From positions 1,116,001 through 1,180,000 of the forward strand of contig NZ_CP053073.1 in NCBI RefSeq assembly GCF_013003985.1: a stretch of 64,000 nucleotides of DNA, in the 5' to 3' direction. The notes beneath the pieces were generated by a model. It did no database searches. It was not told where the DNA came from and saw nothing but the letters and a program-made list of their open reading frames with translations. This stretch comes from Usitatibacter palustris. GTDB lineage: Bacteria; Pseudomonadota; Gammaproteobacteria; Burkholderiales; Usitatibacteraceae. Below are positions 46,100 through 55,646 of this stretch, in pieces (position 1 is the first letter of the stretch; each line of letters starts with the position of its first letter). The translations under genes were made by a program, and so were the position numbers.

Positions 46100-47124
46100 C
46101 CCGTATTTCCCGCCGGCAGGCGTGCATCGCCGCCGTGGCCGCCGTCTTTACCCTGAACGCCTGGGCCCAGAAGACCGAGCTGCTCGTCTACACCGCGCTC
46201 GAAACCGACCAGCTCAAGGCATATACGGAATCGTTCCAGAAGACGAACCCGAACATCGACCTCAAGTTCGTGCGCGACTCCACGGGCGTGATCATCGCCA
46301 AGCTGATCGCGGAGAAGGCGAACCCGCAAGCCGACGTGATCCTGGGTGTCGCCGCTTCGGGCCTGGAGATCTTCAAGGCCGAGGGAATGCTCGCGCCGTA
46401 CGCGCCGGTGGGCTTCGACAAGCTCAACCCGACGTACAGCGACAAGGCGAAGCCGCCGCAGTGGGTCGGCCAGGACGTGTACGCCGCCGCGGTGTGCTTC
46501 AACACGGCCGAAGCCGCGAAGAAAGGCATCCCGAAGCCCGAGACGTGGAAGGACCTCACCAAGCCCATCTACAAGGGCCAGATCACGATGCCCAATCCGG
46601 CTTCGTCGGGCACGGGCTACTTCGACGTCACCGCGTGGTTGCAGCTCTGGGGTGAGGCGGATGGATGGAAGTACATGGACGCGCTGCACGAAAACATCGC
46701 GCAGTACACGCACTCGGGCTCGAAGCCGTGCCGCCAGTCGGGCGCCGGTGAGTTCGTCATCGGCATCTCGTTCGAGTACCGCGCCAACGACGTGAAGAAG
46801 AAGGGCGCGCCGGTCGACATCGTGTTCCCGAAGGAAGGCCTGGGCTACGACATCGAAGGCTCGGCGATCATGAAGACCACGAAGAAGATGGATGCGGCGA
46901 AGAAGCTGATGGACTGGGTCGCGTCGAAGGAAGCCAACGAGGCGTACTCGAAGAACTTCGCGATCGTGGCCTATCCGGGCGTGGCGACGAAGCTCGAGCA
47001 CATCCCGGCCGCTGCCGATCTCGAGAAGCTGCTCATCAAGAACGACTTCGCGTTCGCCGCGAAGAACCGCGACAAGATCCTCACCGAATGGCAGAAGCGT
47101 TACGCGGTCAAGACCGAGAAATGA
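46096..47124 (+). CDS. phnS: 2-aminoethylphosphonate ABC transporter substrate-binding protein
   Basis: 342-aa periplasmic binding protein of the iron/AEP (type II) fold, with a signal peptide (MTRISRRQACIAAVAAVF to AWAQ). TELLVYTALETDQLKAYTES and VRDSTGVIIAKLIAEK at the N-terminus, then ITMPNPASSGTGYFDV and EFVIGISFEYRA, are the AEP-binding group's hallmarks. It overlaps the LysR stop by four bases and the ATPase start by four. It delivers AEP to the fused permease encoded at 48203. Confidence 0.9.
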   Translation: MTRISRRQACIAAVAAVFTLNAWAQKTELLVYTALETDQLKAYTESFQKTNPNIDLKFVRDSTGVIIAKLIAEKANPQADVILGVAASGLEIFKAEGMLAPYAPVGFDKLNPTYSDKAKPPQWVGQDVYAAAVCFNTAEAAKKGIPKPETWKDLTKPIYKGQITMPNPASSGTGYFDVTAWLQLWGEADGWKYMDALHENIAQYTHSGSKPCRQSGAGEFVIGISFEYRANDVKKKGAPVDIVFPKEGLGYDIEGSAIMKTTKKMDAAKKLMDWVASKEANEAYSKNFAIVAYPGVATKLEHIPAAADLEKLLIKNDFAFAAKNRDKILTEWQKRYAVKTEK

Positions 47125-48197
47125 CCGAGTTCCTCGAACTCCGAGACATCCGCAAGGAGTTCGGGAGTTTCACCGCGCTGAAGGGTGTGAGCCTCGCCGT
47201 GCACCCGGGGGAGCTCGTCTGCTTCCTCGGGCCCTCGGGCTGCGGCAAGACCACGCTGCTGCGCATCATCGCCGGGCTCGAGGTGCAGACCTCGGGCACG
47301 GTGATCCAGGCGGGCAAGGACATCTCGCGCCTGCCGCCGATGAAGCGCGACTACGGGATCGTCTTCCAGTCGTACGCGCTGTTCCCCAATCTTTCGATCG
47401 CCGAGAACGTGGCCTACGGGCTCGTGAACCGCGGCATGGCGCGCGCGCAACGCGATGCGCGCGTGAACGAACTGCTTGCGCTCGTGGGCCTGCCCGATTC
47501 GGGTGCCAAGTTTCCTGCGCAACTCTCCGGTGGCCAGCAGCAGCGCATCGCCATCGCGCGCGCGATCGCGACCTCGCCGGGATTGCTGCTGCTCGATGAA
47601 CCGCTGTCGGCGCTCGATGCGCGCGTGCGCGTTCGCCTGCGCGGAGAGATCCGCAGCCTCCAGCAGCGCCTCGGGATCACGACCATCCTCGTGACGCACG
47701 ACCAGGAGGAAGCGCTCTCCATGGCCGACCGCATCGTGGTGATGAACCAGGGCGTGATCGACCAGATCGGCTCGCCCACGGAGGTCTACCGGAATCCGCA
47801 GACGCCGTTCGTCGCGGACTTCGTGGGCAAGACCAACCTGCTCCCGGCCACGCGCGCGGGCGACAAGCGCGTGATGATCGGCGCGCAGCGCTTCGAGATC
47901 GAAAACGATGCACCCGCCGGGAATGGGTCCGGCCTGCGCGTCTTCTTCCGGCCCGAGGACGTGATCGTGCGCGGCGTGGGCGGCGCAACGCCCAACTCCG
48001 CCGCTGCCGTGGTGGAGAAGGTGGAGTTCCTCGGGTCGTATTCGCGCCTCACGTTCCGCATGAACGGCATCGACCAGCCGCTCTTCGCCGATCTCTCGGT
48101 GAACGACATGGAAGAATTCCACGTGAAACCGGGCGACACGATGCGCGTGGCCATTCCCGCCGATCGCGTGCGCGTGTTCGAAGCGCAACCGGCGTAG
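47121..48197 (+). CDS. phnT: 2-aminoethylphosphonate ABC transporter ATP-binding protein
   Basis: 358-aa ATPase of the Fe/spermidine/AEP class: Walker A GPSGCGKTT (about 37-45), signature LSGGQQQRIAIARAIA, Walker B LLLLDEPLSALDA, and H-loop VTHDQEEA. A C-terminal TOBE domain (about 240-355, FFRPEDVIVRG) follows. The ATG overlaps the binding-protein stop (ATGA). It energises the permease encoded at 48203. Confidence 0.93.
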   Translation: MTEFLELRDIRKEFGSFTALKGVSLAVHPGELVCFLGPSGCGKTTLLRIIAGLEVQTSGTVIQAGKDISRLPPMKRDYGIVFQSYALFPNLSIAENVAYGLVNRGMARAQRDARVNELLALVGLPDSGAKFPAQLSGGQQQRIAIARAIATSPGLLLLDEPLSALDARVRVRLRGEIRSLQQRLGITTILVTHDQEEALSMADRIVVMNQGVIDQIGSPTEVYRNPQTPFVADFVGKTNLLPATRAGDKRVMIGAQRFEIENDAPAGNGSGLRVFFRPEDVIVRGVGGATPNSAAAVVEKVEFLGSYSRLTFRMNGIDQPLFADLSVNDMEEFHVKPGDTMRVAIPADRVRVFEAQPA

Positions 48198-48202
48198 GCA
48201 CG

Positions 48203-49921
48203 GTGAGCGCGCAGGCTCCGACCCTCAACGCCCAGCCGTCGGCGGGCCTCGGGCAGACACACCTCAAGGTCCACTGGACGGACCGCGTCGGCAACGGCCT
48301 GCTGATCGTCGTGGGCCTGGCGCTCGCGATCTTCCTGCTCGCACCCCTGTTCATGATCCTGGTGAAGAGCGTGGAGGACAAGGCGGGGGCCTTCGTCGGC
48401 TTCGCGAACTTCAATACCTACTTCCATACGCCGTCGCTCGCGCAATCGATCTGGAACAGCGTTTGGGTGTCCACGCTCGTCACCGCGATCACGATTCCGC
48501 TCGCGTTCACGTTCGCCTATGCGCTCACGCGAAGCTGCATGCGCTTCAAGCCGCTGCTTCGCAACATCGCGCTGGTGCCGATCCTCGCGCCGTCGCTGCT
48601 CGCGGCGATCTCGTTCATCTTCTGGTTCGGCAACCAGGGGTTGCTGAAAAGCTGGATGGGCGGCTCGCAGATTTATGGCGCATCGGGAATCGTCGCCTCG
48701 ATGGTGTTCGCGACCTTCCCGCACGCATTGATGATCCTCGTCACCGCGCTCTCGCTCACCGACGCGCGGCTCTACGAAGCGGCCGACGCGCTGGGCACGA
48801 GCACGCTGCGCAAGTTCTGGACGATCACGCTGCCCGGTGCCAAGTACGGGATCATCAGCGCGTGGATGGTGGTGTTCACCTACGCACTTTCCGACTTCGG
48901 CATTCCCAAGGTGATCGGCGGCAACTTCAACATGCTCGCCACCGACATCTTCAAGCTCGTGATCGGCCAGCAGGACTTCCCGAAGGGCGCGGTCGTGGCG
49001 ATCATCCTGCTCGTGCCCGTGGCGGTGACGTACGTCGTCGACAGCTACGTGCAGAAGCGGCAGCAGGCGCTGCTCTCGGCGCGTTCGGTGCCGTACGTGC
49101 CGAAGCCCTCGCCCGCGTACGACTGGGCGATGACGGCGTTCTGCTGGACGCTCGCACTGCTCATGCTCGCGATCCTCGGCATGGCGGTCTACGGCTCGTT
49201 CGTGAAGCTCTGGCCCTACAACTTCTCGCTCGTGCTCGACCACTACCGCCTGGGTCTCATCGACGCGGGCGTGATCGTGTCGTGGTGGAACAGCGTGAAG
49301 ATGGCGCTGTGGTGCGCAACGTTGGGAGCCGTTTTCATCTTCTGCGCGGCGTACCTCCTCGAGAAGACTCGCGGGATCGACGCGTTCCGCCCGTTCGTGC
49401 GCCTGATGGCGGTGCTGCCGATGGGCGTGCCGGGCATGGTGCTGGGCCTGGGCTACATCTTCTTCTTCGTGCAGGCGGGCAACCCGCTGCATTTCATCTA
49501 CGGCAGCATGGCGATCATCGTGATCTGCACGACGGTGCATTACTACACGTCCTCGCATCTCACCGCGCTCACCGCGCTCAAGCAGATCGACAACGAGTTC
49601 GAGGCGGTGTCGGCGTCGCTGCGGGTGCCGTTCTGGCGCACGTTCTTCAAGGTCACGTTGCCGGTGTGCCTGCCCGCGCTGCTCGACATCAGCCGCTACC
49701 TCTTCGTGAACGCGATGACGACTGTCTCTGCGGTCGTGTTCCTGTATTCGCCCAAGACCACGCTCGCGTCGGTGGCGATCGTGAATCTCGACGAGGCGGG
49801 CGACATCGGCCCGGCGGCGGCGATGGCCACGCTGGTGGTCCTCACCTCGGCCGCGATGTGCGTGGTCTATTATTTCCTTCAAGTCTGGCTCGATCGCCGC
49901 ACGCAGGCTTGGCGAAGCTGA
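48203..49921 (+). CDS. phnU: 2-aminoethylphosphonate ABC transporter permease (fused two-domain)
   Basis: 572-aa inner-membrane protein with two FbpB-type permease halves. The first EAA loop is near residue 190 (YEAADALGTSTLRKFWTITLPG) and the second near 470 (FEAVSASLRVPFWRTFFKVTLP). Salmonella splits these into PhnU and PhnV; fused forms are typical of this AEP transporter group. The GTG start is 5 bp after the ATPase stop. An inverted repeat at 49934 separates it from phnW. Confidence 0.9.
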   Translation: MSAQAPTLNAQPSAGLGQTHLKVHWTDRVGNGLLIVVGLALAIFLLAPLFMILVKSVEDKAGAFVGFANFNTYFHTPSLAQSIWNSVWVSTLVTAITIPLAFTFAYALTRSCMRFKPLLRNIALVPILAPSLLAAISFIFWFGNQGLLKSWMGGSQIYGASGIVASMVFATFPHALMILVTALSLTDARLYEAADALGTSTLRKFWTITLPGAKYGIISAWMVVFTYALSDFGIPKVIGGNFNMLATDIFKLVIGQQDFPKGAVVAIILLVPVAVTYVVDSYVQKRQQALLSARSVPYVPKPSPAYDWAMTAFCWTLALLMLAILGMAVYGSFVKLWPYNFSLVLDHYRLGLIDAGVIVSWWNSVKMALWCATLGAVFIFCAAYLLEKTRGIDAFRPFVRLMAVLPMGVPGMVLGLGYIFFFVQAGNPLHFIYGSMAIIVICTTVHYYTSSHLTALTALKQIDNEFEAVSASLRVPFWRTFFKVTLPVCLPALLDISRYLFVNAMTTVSAVVFLYSPKTTLASVAIVNLDEAGDIGPAAAMATLVVLTSAAMCVVYYFLQVWLDRRTQAWRS

Positions 49922-49933
49922 AACGAACTAGAC

Positions 49934-50097
49934 CTTGAAACACGGAGGACACAGAGGACACTGAGGAGGGGAGGTTAGCCTCGCCCGCGCGATCAACGGG
50001 ATCCCGAGGAACGTGCTGATCCTGCGTACGCCAATGCCCCGCTTTCGCGACGACCACCTCCTGCCCTCCGTGTCCTCTGCGTCCTCCGTGTTTCAAG
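49934..50097. repeat. ~165-bp inverted repeat with 33-bp arms (CACGGAGGACACAGAGGAC family)
   Basis: Arms 49934-49966 (CTTGAAACACGGAGGACACA...) and 50065-50097 are reverse complements with two mismatches, around a ~98-base centre without coding features. Similar purine-rich words are common dispersed repeats in GC-rich bacteria. It occupies most of the gap between the transporter and phnW and may attenuate or separate their expression. Confidence 0.85.
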
Positions 50098-50135
50098 ATT
50101 TGGTTATTTAGCAGAATTCCGACAGGAGCTCTCCC

Positions 50136-51269
50136 ATGATCAAAGGCAACGATCCGATTCTCCTCACGCCGGGGCCGCTGACGACCTCGCTCGAAACCAA
50201 GCAGGCGATGCTGCGCGACTGGGGCTCGTGGGACGTGACCTTCAACCGGATGACGGCCTCGATCTGCGCGGACCTCGTGGAGGTGATCCACGGTGGCGCG
50301 ACGCACGTCACGGTGCCGCTCCAGGGCAGCGGAACATTTTCGGTCGAGGCCGCGCTCTCGAACCTCGTGCCGCGCGACGGCAAGGTCCTCGTGCCGCAGA
50401 ACGGCGCGTACTGCCAGCGCATCCTGAAGATCCTCAAGTACCTTGGCCGCGCGCACGTCGCGCTCGACCTGCCCGAAGATCGCTATCCCACCGCCGCGAT
50501 GATCGAGGAAGCGTTCGCGAAGGATCCGGCGATCACGCACGTCGCGCAGGTGCACTGCGAGACCGGCACGGGCATCCTCAATCCGCTCGCGGAGATCGGT
50601 GCCGCCTGCGCACGCCACGGCAAGGGCCTGATCGTCGATGCGATGAGCTCGTTCGGCGCGATCGACATCGACGCCTCGGCCTATCCGATCGACGCGGTGA
50701 TCGCCGCATCGGGGAAATGCATCGAAGGTCCGCCCGGCATGGGCTTCGTGATCGCCCGCAAGGCCGTGCTGGAGAAGTGCCAGGGCAATTCGCACTCGCT
50801 CGCGATGGATCTGTACGACCAGTGGACGTACATGCAGAAGACGACGCAGTGGCGCTTCACGCCGCCCACGCACGTCGTGGCCGCGTTCCATTCTGCGCTG
50901 GGACAGTTCAAGGCCGAGGGCGGCACGCCCGCTCGCGGCGCGCGCTACCGGAAGAATTGCGACACGCTGATCGCAGGCATGCAGGCGCTGGGCTTCCGCA
51001 CGTTCCTCACGCCCGAGGTGCAGGCGCCCGTGATCGTCACCTTCCACGCGCCGGGCGACCCGAACTACAACTTCAAGGATTTCTACGAGCGGGTGAAGTC
51101 GCGCGGCTACATCCTCTACCCGGGCAAGCTCACCCAGGTCGAGACCTTCCGCGTCGGTTGCATCGGCGCGATCGACTCGAACGAGATGCGCAACGTCGTT
51201 TCCGCCGTCGCCGAGACGCTCAAGGAAATGAACGTCACGAAGATCGCGCCGCTGCGCGCCGCGGCCTAG
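50136..51269 (+). CDS. phnW: 2-aminoethylphosphonate:pyruvate aminotransferase
   Basis: 377-aa class V PLP aminotransferase. It converts AEP plus pyruvate to phosphonoacetaldehyde plus alanine. Start [18 protein letters not shown] is diagnostic; D168 in VDAMSSFGA and the PLP lysine K194 in [15 protein letters not shown] are present. Ribosome site AGGAG lies before the ATG. No phosphonoacetaldehyde hydrolase (phnX) is present, so its product would go to PhnY and PhnA encoded on the opposite strand. Confidence 0.95.
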   Translation: MIKGNDPILLTPGPLTTSLETKQAMLRDWGSWDVTFNRMTASICADLVEVIHGGATHVTVPLQGSGTFSVEAALSNLVPRDGKVLVPQNGAYCQRILKILKYLGRAHVALDLPEDRYPTAAMIEEAFAKDPAITHVAQVHCETGTGILNPLAEIGAACARHGKGLIVDAMSSFGAIDIDASAYPIDAVIAASGKCIEGPPGMGFVIARKAVLEKCQGNSHSLAMDLYDQWTYMQKTTQWRFTPPTHVVAAFHSALGQFKAEGGTPARGARYRKNCDTLIAGMQALGFRTFLTPEVQAPVIVTFHAPGDPNYNFKDFYERVKSRGYILYPGKLTQVETFRVGCIGAIDSNEMRNVVSAVAETLKEMNVTKIAPLRAAA

Positions 51270-51306
51270 CGCCTTCCATCCCGCACCCGCGGGAGAAACC
51301 TCCGAT

Positions 51307-51331
51307 ATCCGGCGGGAAGCAATCGCCGGAT
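51307..51331. other. Small hairpin in the phnW-heme-binding-protein gap
   Basis: ATCCGGCG and CGCCGGAT are perfect 8-bp arms around a 9-base loop. No T-run follows, so a Rho-independent terminator is not supported. It may be an RNA end-stabilising hairpin for phnW. Confidence 0.3.
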
Positions 51332-51407
51332 TGCGGTGTTAGCCTGACTGACCCCGGTCTCGGCCGGCGGCATTGCAGTCATGACCCCACAAGACGGAGG
51401 AGAGACG

Positions 51408-51887
51408 ATGTCCATGCGAAGGATTGCCGCCCTCGTTGGCGGTGCGACGTTGCTGGTCGCCGGTTTGGCGAGCGCCCAGGTGCCCCAGTACGGAACCAAT
51501 GTCACGCTCGAGCAGGCTCGCAAGTACGCGGCGGCTGCCGATGCCGAAGCCCGGAAGAACAACTGGCCGGTGGCGATCGCGATCGTCGATACCGCGGGGA
51601 ACCTGGTCTACTTCCAGCGAACCGACAACACGCAGACGGCGAGCATGCAGGTATCGGTCGACAAGGCCGTGTCGTCGGCGATCTACCGGCGTTCCACGAA
51701 GGTGTTCCAGGACGCGGTGGCGGGCGGCGGCGCGGGTTTGCGCGCGCTCAACCTGCGTGGAGCGAGCACGGTGGAAGGCGGCGTGCCGCTGATCCTCGAT
51801 GGCAAGATCATCGGCGGCATCGGCGTCTCGGGCGTCAATGCCGACCAGGACGGCGTGGTCGCGATGGCGGGAGCCGCGGCAAAGTAA
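51408..51887 (+). CDS. GlcG/HbpS-family periplasmic protein
   Basis: 159 aa: signal peptide (MSMRRIAALVGGATLLVAGLASAQ) and a GlcG/HbpS domain (VTLEQARKYAAAADAEARKN, WPVAIAIVDTAGNLVYFQR, and the Gly-rich GGVPLILDGKIIGGIGVSG). The family includes heme-binding HbpS and GlcG of glycolate operons; its role in most loci is unclear. ATG 51408 has GGAGGAGA upstream. It lies between phnW and the FAD oxidase and may be part of the phosphonate set or independent. Confidence 0.85.
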   Translation: MSMRRIAALVGGATLLVAGLASAQVPQYGTNVTLEQARKYAAAADAEARKNNWPVAIAIVDTAGNLVYFQRTDNTQTASMQVSVDKAVSSAIYRRSTKVFQDAVAGGGAGLRALNLRGASTVEGGVPLILDGKIIGGIGVSGVNADQDGVVAMAGAAAK

Positions 51888-51917
51888 GCCTCCGGGCCAT
51901 GCCGCTATGATGGCGGC

Positions 51918-53024
51918 ATGGCTCGCTACGATCTTGCGGTTGCGGGTGCGGGCATCGTGGGCCTCGCCCATGCCCTCGCGGCTGCGCGCCGCGGGTTGCG
52001 CGTGGCGGTGGTGGAGCGCGATGCCCGCGCTTCGCGCTCTTCCATCCAGAATTTCGGTTTCGTCACCGTCTCGGGCCAGGGAGCCTCGCAGGCGCGCGCG
52101 CAGCGTTCGCGCGATGCGTGGCTTGAAGTGGCGGGTCCCGCGGGCATCAATGTCGAGCAGCGTGGCGCGCTGATCGTTGCCCGGCGCGCGGAAGCGCTCG
52201 CGGTCCTCGAGGAATTCGCGGCGTCCGCGGCGGGCGCGGGCTGCGAGTTGCTCGATCCGGCGCGACTGCGCTCGCATCCGATGGTCGTCGCGAAGGCGGC
52301 CGCCGCGCTGTGGAGCCCGCACGAAGTTCGCATCGAGGCGCGCGAAGCCTTGCCACGGCTCGCCGCCTGGCTCGCTGCGCATCACAAGGTGGATTTCCAT
52401 TGGTCCTCGCCCGTCACCGCGGTCGACGAGCGCGGCTTGCATCACGCCAACGGTTGCGTGGAAGCCGACGCGATCGTGCTGACTGTCGGCGCGGATGTCG
52501 CGACACTGTTCCCAGACCGCGCGCGTGAGGCGCAGGTTCGCCACTGCATGCTGCAGATGATGCGAGTGGCCGCGCCCTCGTGGCGGTTGCCCGGCGTGGT
52601 GATGACGGACCTAAGCCTGCTTCGCTACGAGGGCTTCGCCACCCAGCCCGCCGCGGCGCGGCTGCGCTTGAAACTGGAAGCGGAATGCGCGCGCGAGCTC
52701 GCAGCCGGCGTCCACCTGATCGTCGCGCAGGGCGTCGACGGCACGCTCGTGGTCGGCGATTCGCATCGCTACGCGGACGCGGTGGATCGCGATTCGACGG
52801 CGGAGGTCGAGGCCCTGATCCTCGCCGAGCTGACCGCGCTGCTCGATCTTCCGAAACCGCAGGTGATCGAGCGCTGGGTGGGCTCCTACCCGGTCGCGAA
52901 CGTGAAGCCGGTGCTCGCCGCGCAAGTGGGGCCACGCGCGCGCCTCGTCACCGTCACGAGCGGCACGGGCATGAGCACCGGGTTCGCGATCGGCGAGGAA
53001 ACCATCGCCGAGTTGTTTCAGTGA
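51918..53024 (+). CDS. FAD-dependent oxidoreductase, phosphonate-operon type
   Basis: 368-aa DAO-type flavoenzyme. The N-terminal Rossmann motif is AGAGIVGLAHALAAARRG. NFGFVTVSGQG, the YPVANVKPVL block and the C-terminal SGTGMSTGFAIGEETI fit the DAO subgroup known to co-occur with phosphonate genes (described in family databases, from memory). Related enzymes have been reported to oxidise AEP or N-methyl-AEP to phosphonoacetaldehyde. It therefore may be a second route into PhnY/PhnA beside PhnW. The stop overlaps the methyltransferase start (GTGA). Substrate is inference. Confidence 0.8.
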   Translation: MARYDLAVAGAGIVGLAHALAAARRGLRVAVVERDARASRSSIQNFGFVTVSGQGASQARAQRSRDAWLEVAGPAGINVEQRGALIVARRAEALAVLEEFAASAAGAGCELLDPARLRSHPMVVAKAAAALWSPHEVRIEAREALPRLAAWLAAHHKVDFHWSSPVTAVDERGLHHANGCVEADAIVLTVGADVATLFPDRAREAQVRHCMLQMMRVAAPSWRLPGVVMTDLSLLRYEGFATQPAAARLRLKLEAECARELAAGVHLIVAQGVDGTLVVGDSHRYADAVDRDSTAEVEALILAELTALLDLPKPQVIERWVGSYPVANVKPVLAAQVGPRARLVTVTSGTGMSTGFAIGEETIAELFQ

Positions 53025-53557
53025 ACACACACACCCACGATCTGCCGCCGTCCGAATGGGTCCAGCGCTGGGCCGCGATGATCCGTCCCGGTGGCGCCGT
53101 CCTCGACCTCGCCTGCGGCGGCGGCCGGCATTCCCGCTGGCTCGCGCGCCTGGGGTTCGAAGTCGATGCGGTGGACCGCGATCCGGCGGCCTTCGTCGAT
53201 CCCCCGCCACAGGTGCAGGTGCTCGCGGCCGACCTCGAGGCGGGGCCCTGGCCCTATCCGGGCCGGAAATGGGATGCGATCGTGGTCACGAACTACCTCC
53301 ATCGCCCCCTGTTACCGCGCCTCGTGACCTCGCTCGAACCCGGCGGAATCCTCCTTTACGAGACCTTCGCGCGCGGCAACGAGCGCTTCGGAAAGCCCTC
53401 GAATCCGGACTTCCTGTTGCTGCCGGGCGAGCTGCTGGCAGTGGTCCAGGGCGAGCTGCGGGTCATCGCCTTCGAGGACCTGGTCGTGGCCGAACCCCGT
53501 CCGGCGGCCGTCCAGAGGGTCTGCGCCCGCAACGAAATGGGGTCGGGCGCCATTTAG
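53021..53557 (+). CDS. Class I SAM-dependent methyltransferase
   Basis: 178 aa, with SAM motif I VLDLACGGGRHSRWLA (about 27-42) and an acidic residue after it (DAVDRD), then VTNYLHRPLLPRLVTSLEPGG. The GTG start overlaps the FAD oxidase stop (GTGA). A longer open frame upstream is a shadow of that gene. The substrate is not evident; related small methyltransferases of this type are often tellurite-resistance-like or of unknown function. Coupling to the FAD oxidase may be only operon packing. Confidence 0.8.
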   Translation: MNTHTHDLPPSEWVQRWAAMIRPGGAVLDLACGGGRHSRWLARLGFEVDAVDRDPAAFVDPPPQVQVLAADLEAGPWPYPGRKWDAIVVTNYLHRPLLPRLVTSLEPGGILLYETFARGNERFGKPSNPDFLLLPGELLAVVQGELRVIAFEDLVVAEPRPAAVQRVCARNEMGSGAI

Positions 53558-53599
53558 TTGGTAAAATCGCCGCTTTCCAAGAATCAAGGCTTTGCCCGA

Positions 53600-54478
53600 A
53601 TGCTGACCGGAAGCCTGGTCGCCATCGTGACCCCGATGCTCGCCGATGGCGGGCTCGATTTTCCCCGCCTCAAGTCACTCATCGACTGGCATGTCGCCGA
53701 AGGTACCGACGGGATCGTGATCGTCGGCACCACGGGCGAATCGCCGACGGTGGACATGGAGGAGCACGCCGCGCTGATCAAGGCCGCGGTGGAGTTCGCT
53801 GCCGGGCGTATTCCGGTGATCGCGGGCACGGGCGGCAATTCGACGCGTGAAGCCATCGAGCTCACGCGCTACGCGCTCGAAGCCGGCGCGAAGTACGGCC
53901 TTTCGGTCGTGCCGTACTACAACAAGCCCACGCAGGAAGGCCTCTACCGGCACTTCAAGGCGATCGCCGAAGCGGTCGAGCTGCCGATGATCCTCTACAA
54001 CGTCCCTTCGCGGACCGTGGCGGACATGCACAACGACACGGTGGTCCGTCTTTCGCAGGTGCCGGGCATCGTGGGCCTCAAGGAATCGACCTCGAACATC
54101 GAGCGCGTGACTGATCTCCTGAAGCGCATCCCGAAGAGCTTCGCGATCTTCAGCGGCAACGACGACGCAGCGCTTGCGTACATCCAGCTCGGCGCGAACG
54201 GCGTGATTTCGGTCACCGCCAACGTCGCGCCGAAACTTATGCACGAGATGTGCGTGGCCGCGCGCGAGGGGAACTCGCAGCGCGCCATCGCGATCAACAA
54301 CAAGTTGCTCGGCCTCCACAAGAACCTGTTCCTGGAAGCCAACCCGATTCCCGTGAAGTGGGCCCTGCACAAGATGGGCCGTGTCGCGGAGGGCATCCGC
54401 CTTCCGCTTACCCCGTTCGCCTCCCAGTACCACGAGGCGCTTGCCGCCGCGTTGCGCGAGGCGGGCTGCATCGCCTGA
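53600..54478 (+). CDS. dapA: 4-hydroxy-tetrahydrodipicolinate synthase
   Basis: 292-aa Schiff-base aldolase of lysine/meso-diaminopimelate synthesis. K161 in [11 protein letters not shown] is the catalytic lysine; T45, Y107 and Y133 form the proton relay; R138 in NVPSRTV binds the carboxylate. The ATG gives the classic start [13 protein letters not shown]. It is followed by bamC 22 bp later, an arrangement conserved in beta- and gammaproteobacteria. Confidence 0.96.
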   Translation: MLTGSLVAIVTPMLADGGLDFPRLKSLIDWHVAEGTDGIVIVGTTGESPTVDMEEHAALIKAAVEFAAGRIPVIAGTGGNSTREAIELTRYALEAGAKYGLSVVPYYNKPTQEGLYRHFKAIAEAVELPMILYNVPSRTVADMHNDTVVRLSQVPGIVGLKESTSNIERVTDLLKRIPKSFAIFSGNDDAALAYIQLGANGVISVTANVAPKLMHEMCVAAREGNSQRAIAINNKLLGLHKNLFLEANPIPVKWALHKMGRVAEGIRLPLTPFASQYHEALAAALREAGCIA

Positions 54479-54500
54479 ACGAATCCAGAGGACCCGCAAC

Positions 54501-55646
54501 ATGAAACCGGTTTTCCCCTTCATCGTCCTCGCCGCGCTGGTCGCCGGCTGTGGCTCCGTGACCAAGAGCACCGAGTACACCAGCGCCGCCGCGCGCTCGC
54601 CGCAGGCCGCGCTCGAAGTGCCGCCTGAGCTCACGAACCCGACGATCGACGACCGCTTCGCGATTCCCGATCCGAAGACGCAGACGACGTTCTCCACGTA
54701 CAGCCGTGACCGCGGTACGGCGCCTGCAACCGCCGCGCTCGGCGTGCTGCCGGCACCGACCAACGCGCGCATGGAGCGCGCCGGCGCCCAGCGCTGGATC
54801 GTCGTGAAGGCCACGCCCGACCAGCTCTGGCCGATCCTGCGCACGTTCTGGATCGAGACGGGCTTCGTGATGCGCCGCGAGAGCCCCGAGCTCGGCATCA
54901 TGGACACCGACTGGGCCGAGAACCGCAACAAGATTCCCGAAGACATCATCCGCCGCACCATCGGCCGCGCCATCGACGGCCTGTACTCCACGCACCAGCG
55001 CGATCGCTTCCGCACGCGCCTCGAGCGCGGTGCCGAGGCCGGCACGACCGAGATCTACATCGCGCACTACGGCGCCGACGAGGTCTGGACCAGCACGTCG
55101 CAGGAAAAGACGGCGTGGCAACCGCGTCCCTCCGATCCCGAGCTCGAGGCCGAGATGCTCGGTCGCATCCTCGTGAAGCTGGGCTACGACGACAAGACCG
55201 TGCTCGCCATGGCGCCCAAGGCCGCGGATGGCAAGCCCGGCGCGCCTGCCACCCCGGCAGCACCCGTGGGCAACGCCGTCCTGCAGAACAACGGCGCGGG
55301 CCCGCTCGTGATGAACGACAGCTTCGACCGCGCCTGGCGCCGCGTCGGGCTCGCGCTCGATCGCGTCGGCTTCACCGTCGAGGACCGCGACCGCACCAAG
55401 GGCGTGTTCTTCGTGCGCTACGTCGATCCCGAAGTCGACCTCAAGGACACCTCGAAGCTCACCTGGGCCGAGCGCCTCGCGTTCTGGAAGCCGACGCCGA
55501 AGGCGGCGCAGCCGCAGTACCGCATCTTCGTTGCCGACGCCGGAACGAGCGGCTCGAAGGTGGAAGTGCAGAACATGCAGGGCGCCGTGGAAGCAACGTC
55601 CACCGGCAAGAAGATCCTCGGCCTCCTCTACGACCAGCTGAAGTAG
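54501..55646 (+). CDS. bamC: Outer membrane assembly lipoprotein BamC
   Basis: 381-aa lipoprotein with lipobox LVAGC (Cys18) and a long unstructured N-terminus (PPELTNPTIDDRFAIPD, the conserved BamC segment that contacts BamD). Two helix-grip domains follow (about 85-215 and 255-375: NDSFDRAWRRVGLALDRVGF). It is an accessory subunit of the Bam complex inserting outer-membrane beta-barrels. A Pro/Ala/Gly linker near 240 joins the domains. It lies downstream of dapA, as in E. coli. Confidence 0.92.
   Translation: MKPVFPFIVLAALVAGCGSVTKSTEYTSAAARSPQAALEVPPELTNPTIDDRFAIPDPKTQTTFSTYSRDRGTAPATAALGVLPAPTNARMERAGAQRWIVVKATPDQLWPILRTFWIETGFVMRRESPELGIMDTDWAENRNKIPEDIIRRTIGRAIDGLYSTHQRDRFRTRLERGAEAGTTEIYIAHYGADEVWTSTSQEKTAWQPRPSDPELEAEMLGRILVKLGYDDKTVLAMAPKAADGKPGAPATPAAPVGNAVLQNNGAGPLVMNDSFDRAWRRVGLALDRVGFTVEDRDRTKGVFFVRYVDPEVDLKDTSKLTWAERLAFWKPTPKAAQPQYRIFVADAGTSGSKVEVQNMQGAVEATSTGKKILGLLYDQLK

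Noticed and set aside
47786..49882. 698-codon minus-strand frame over the AEP permease
   Set aside because: Shadow of a membrane protein; no domains.
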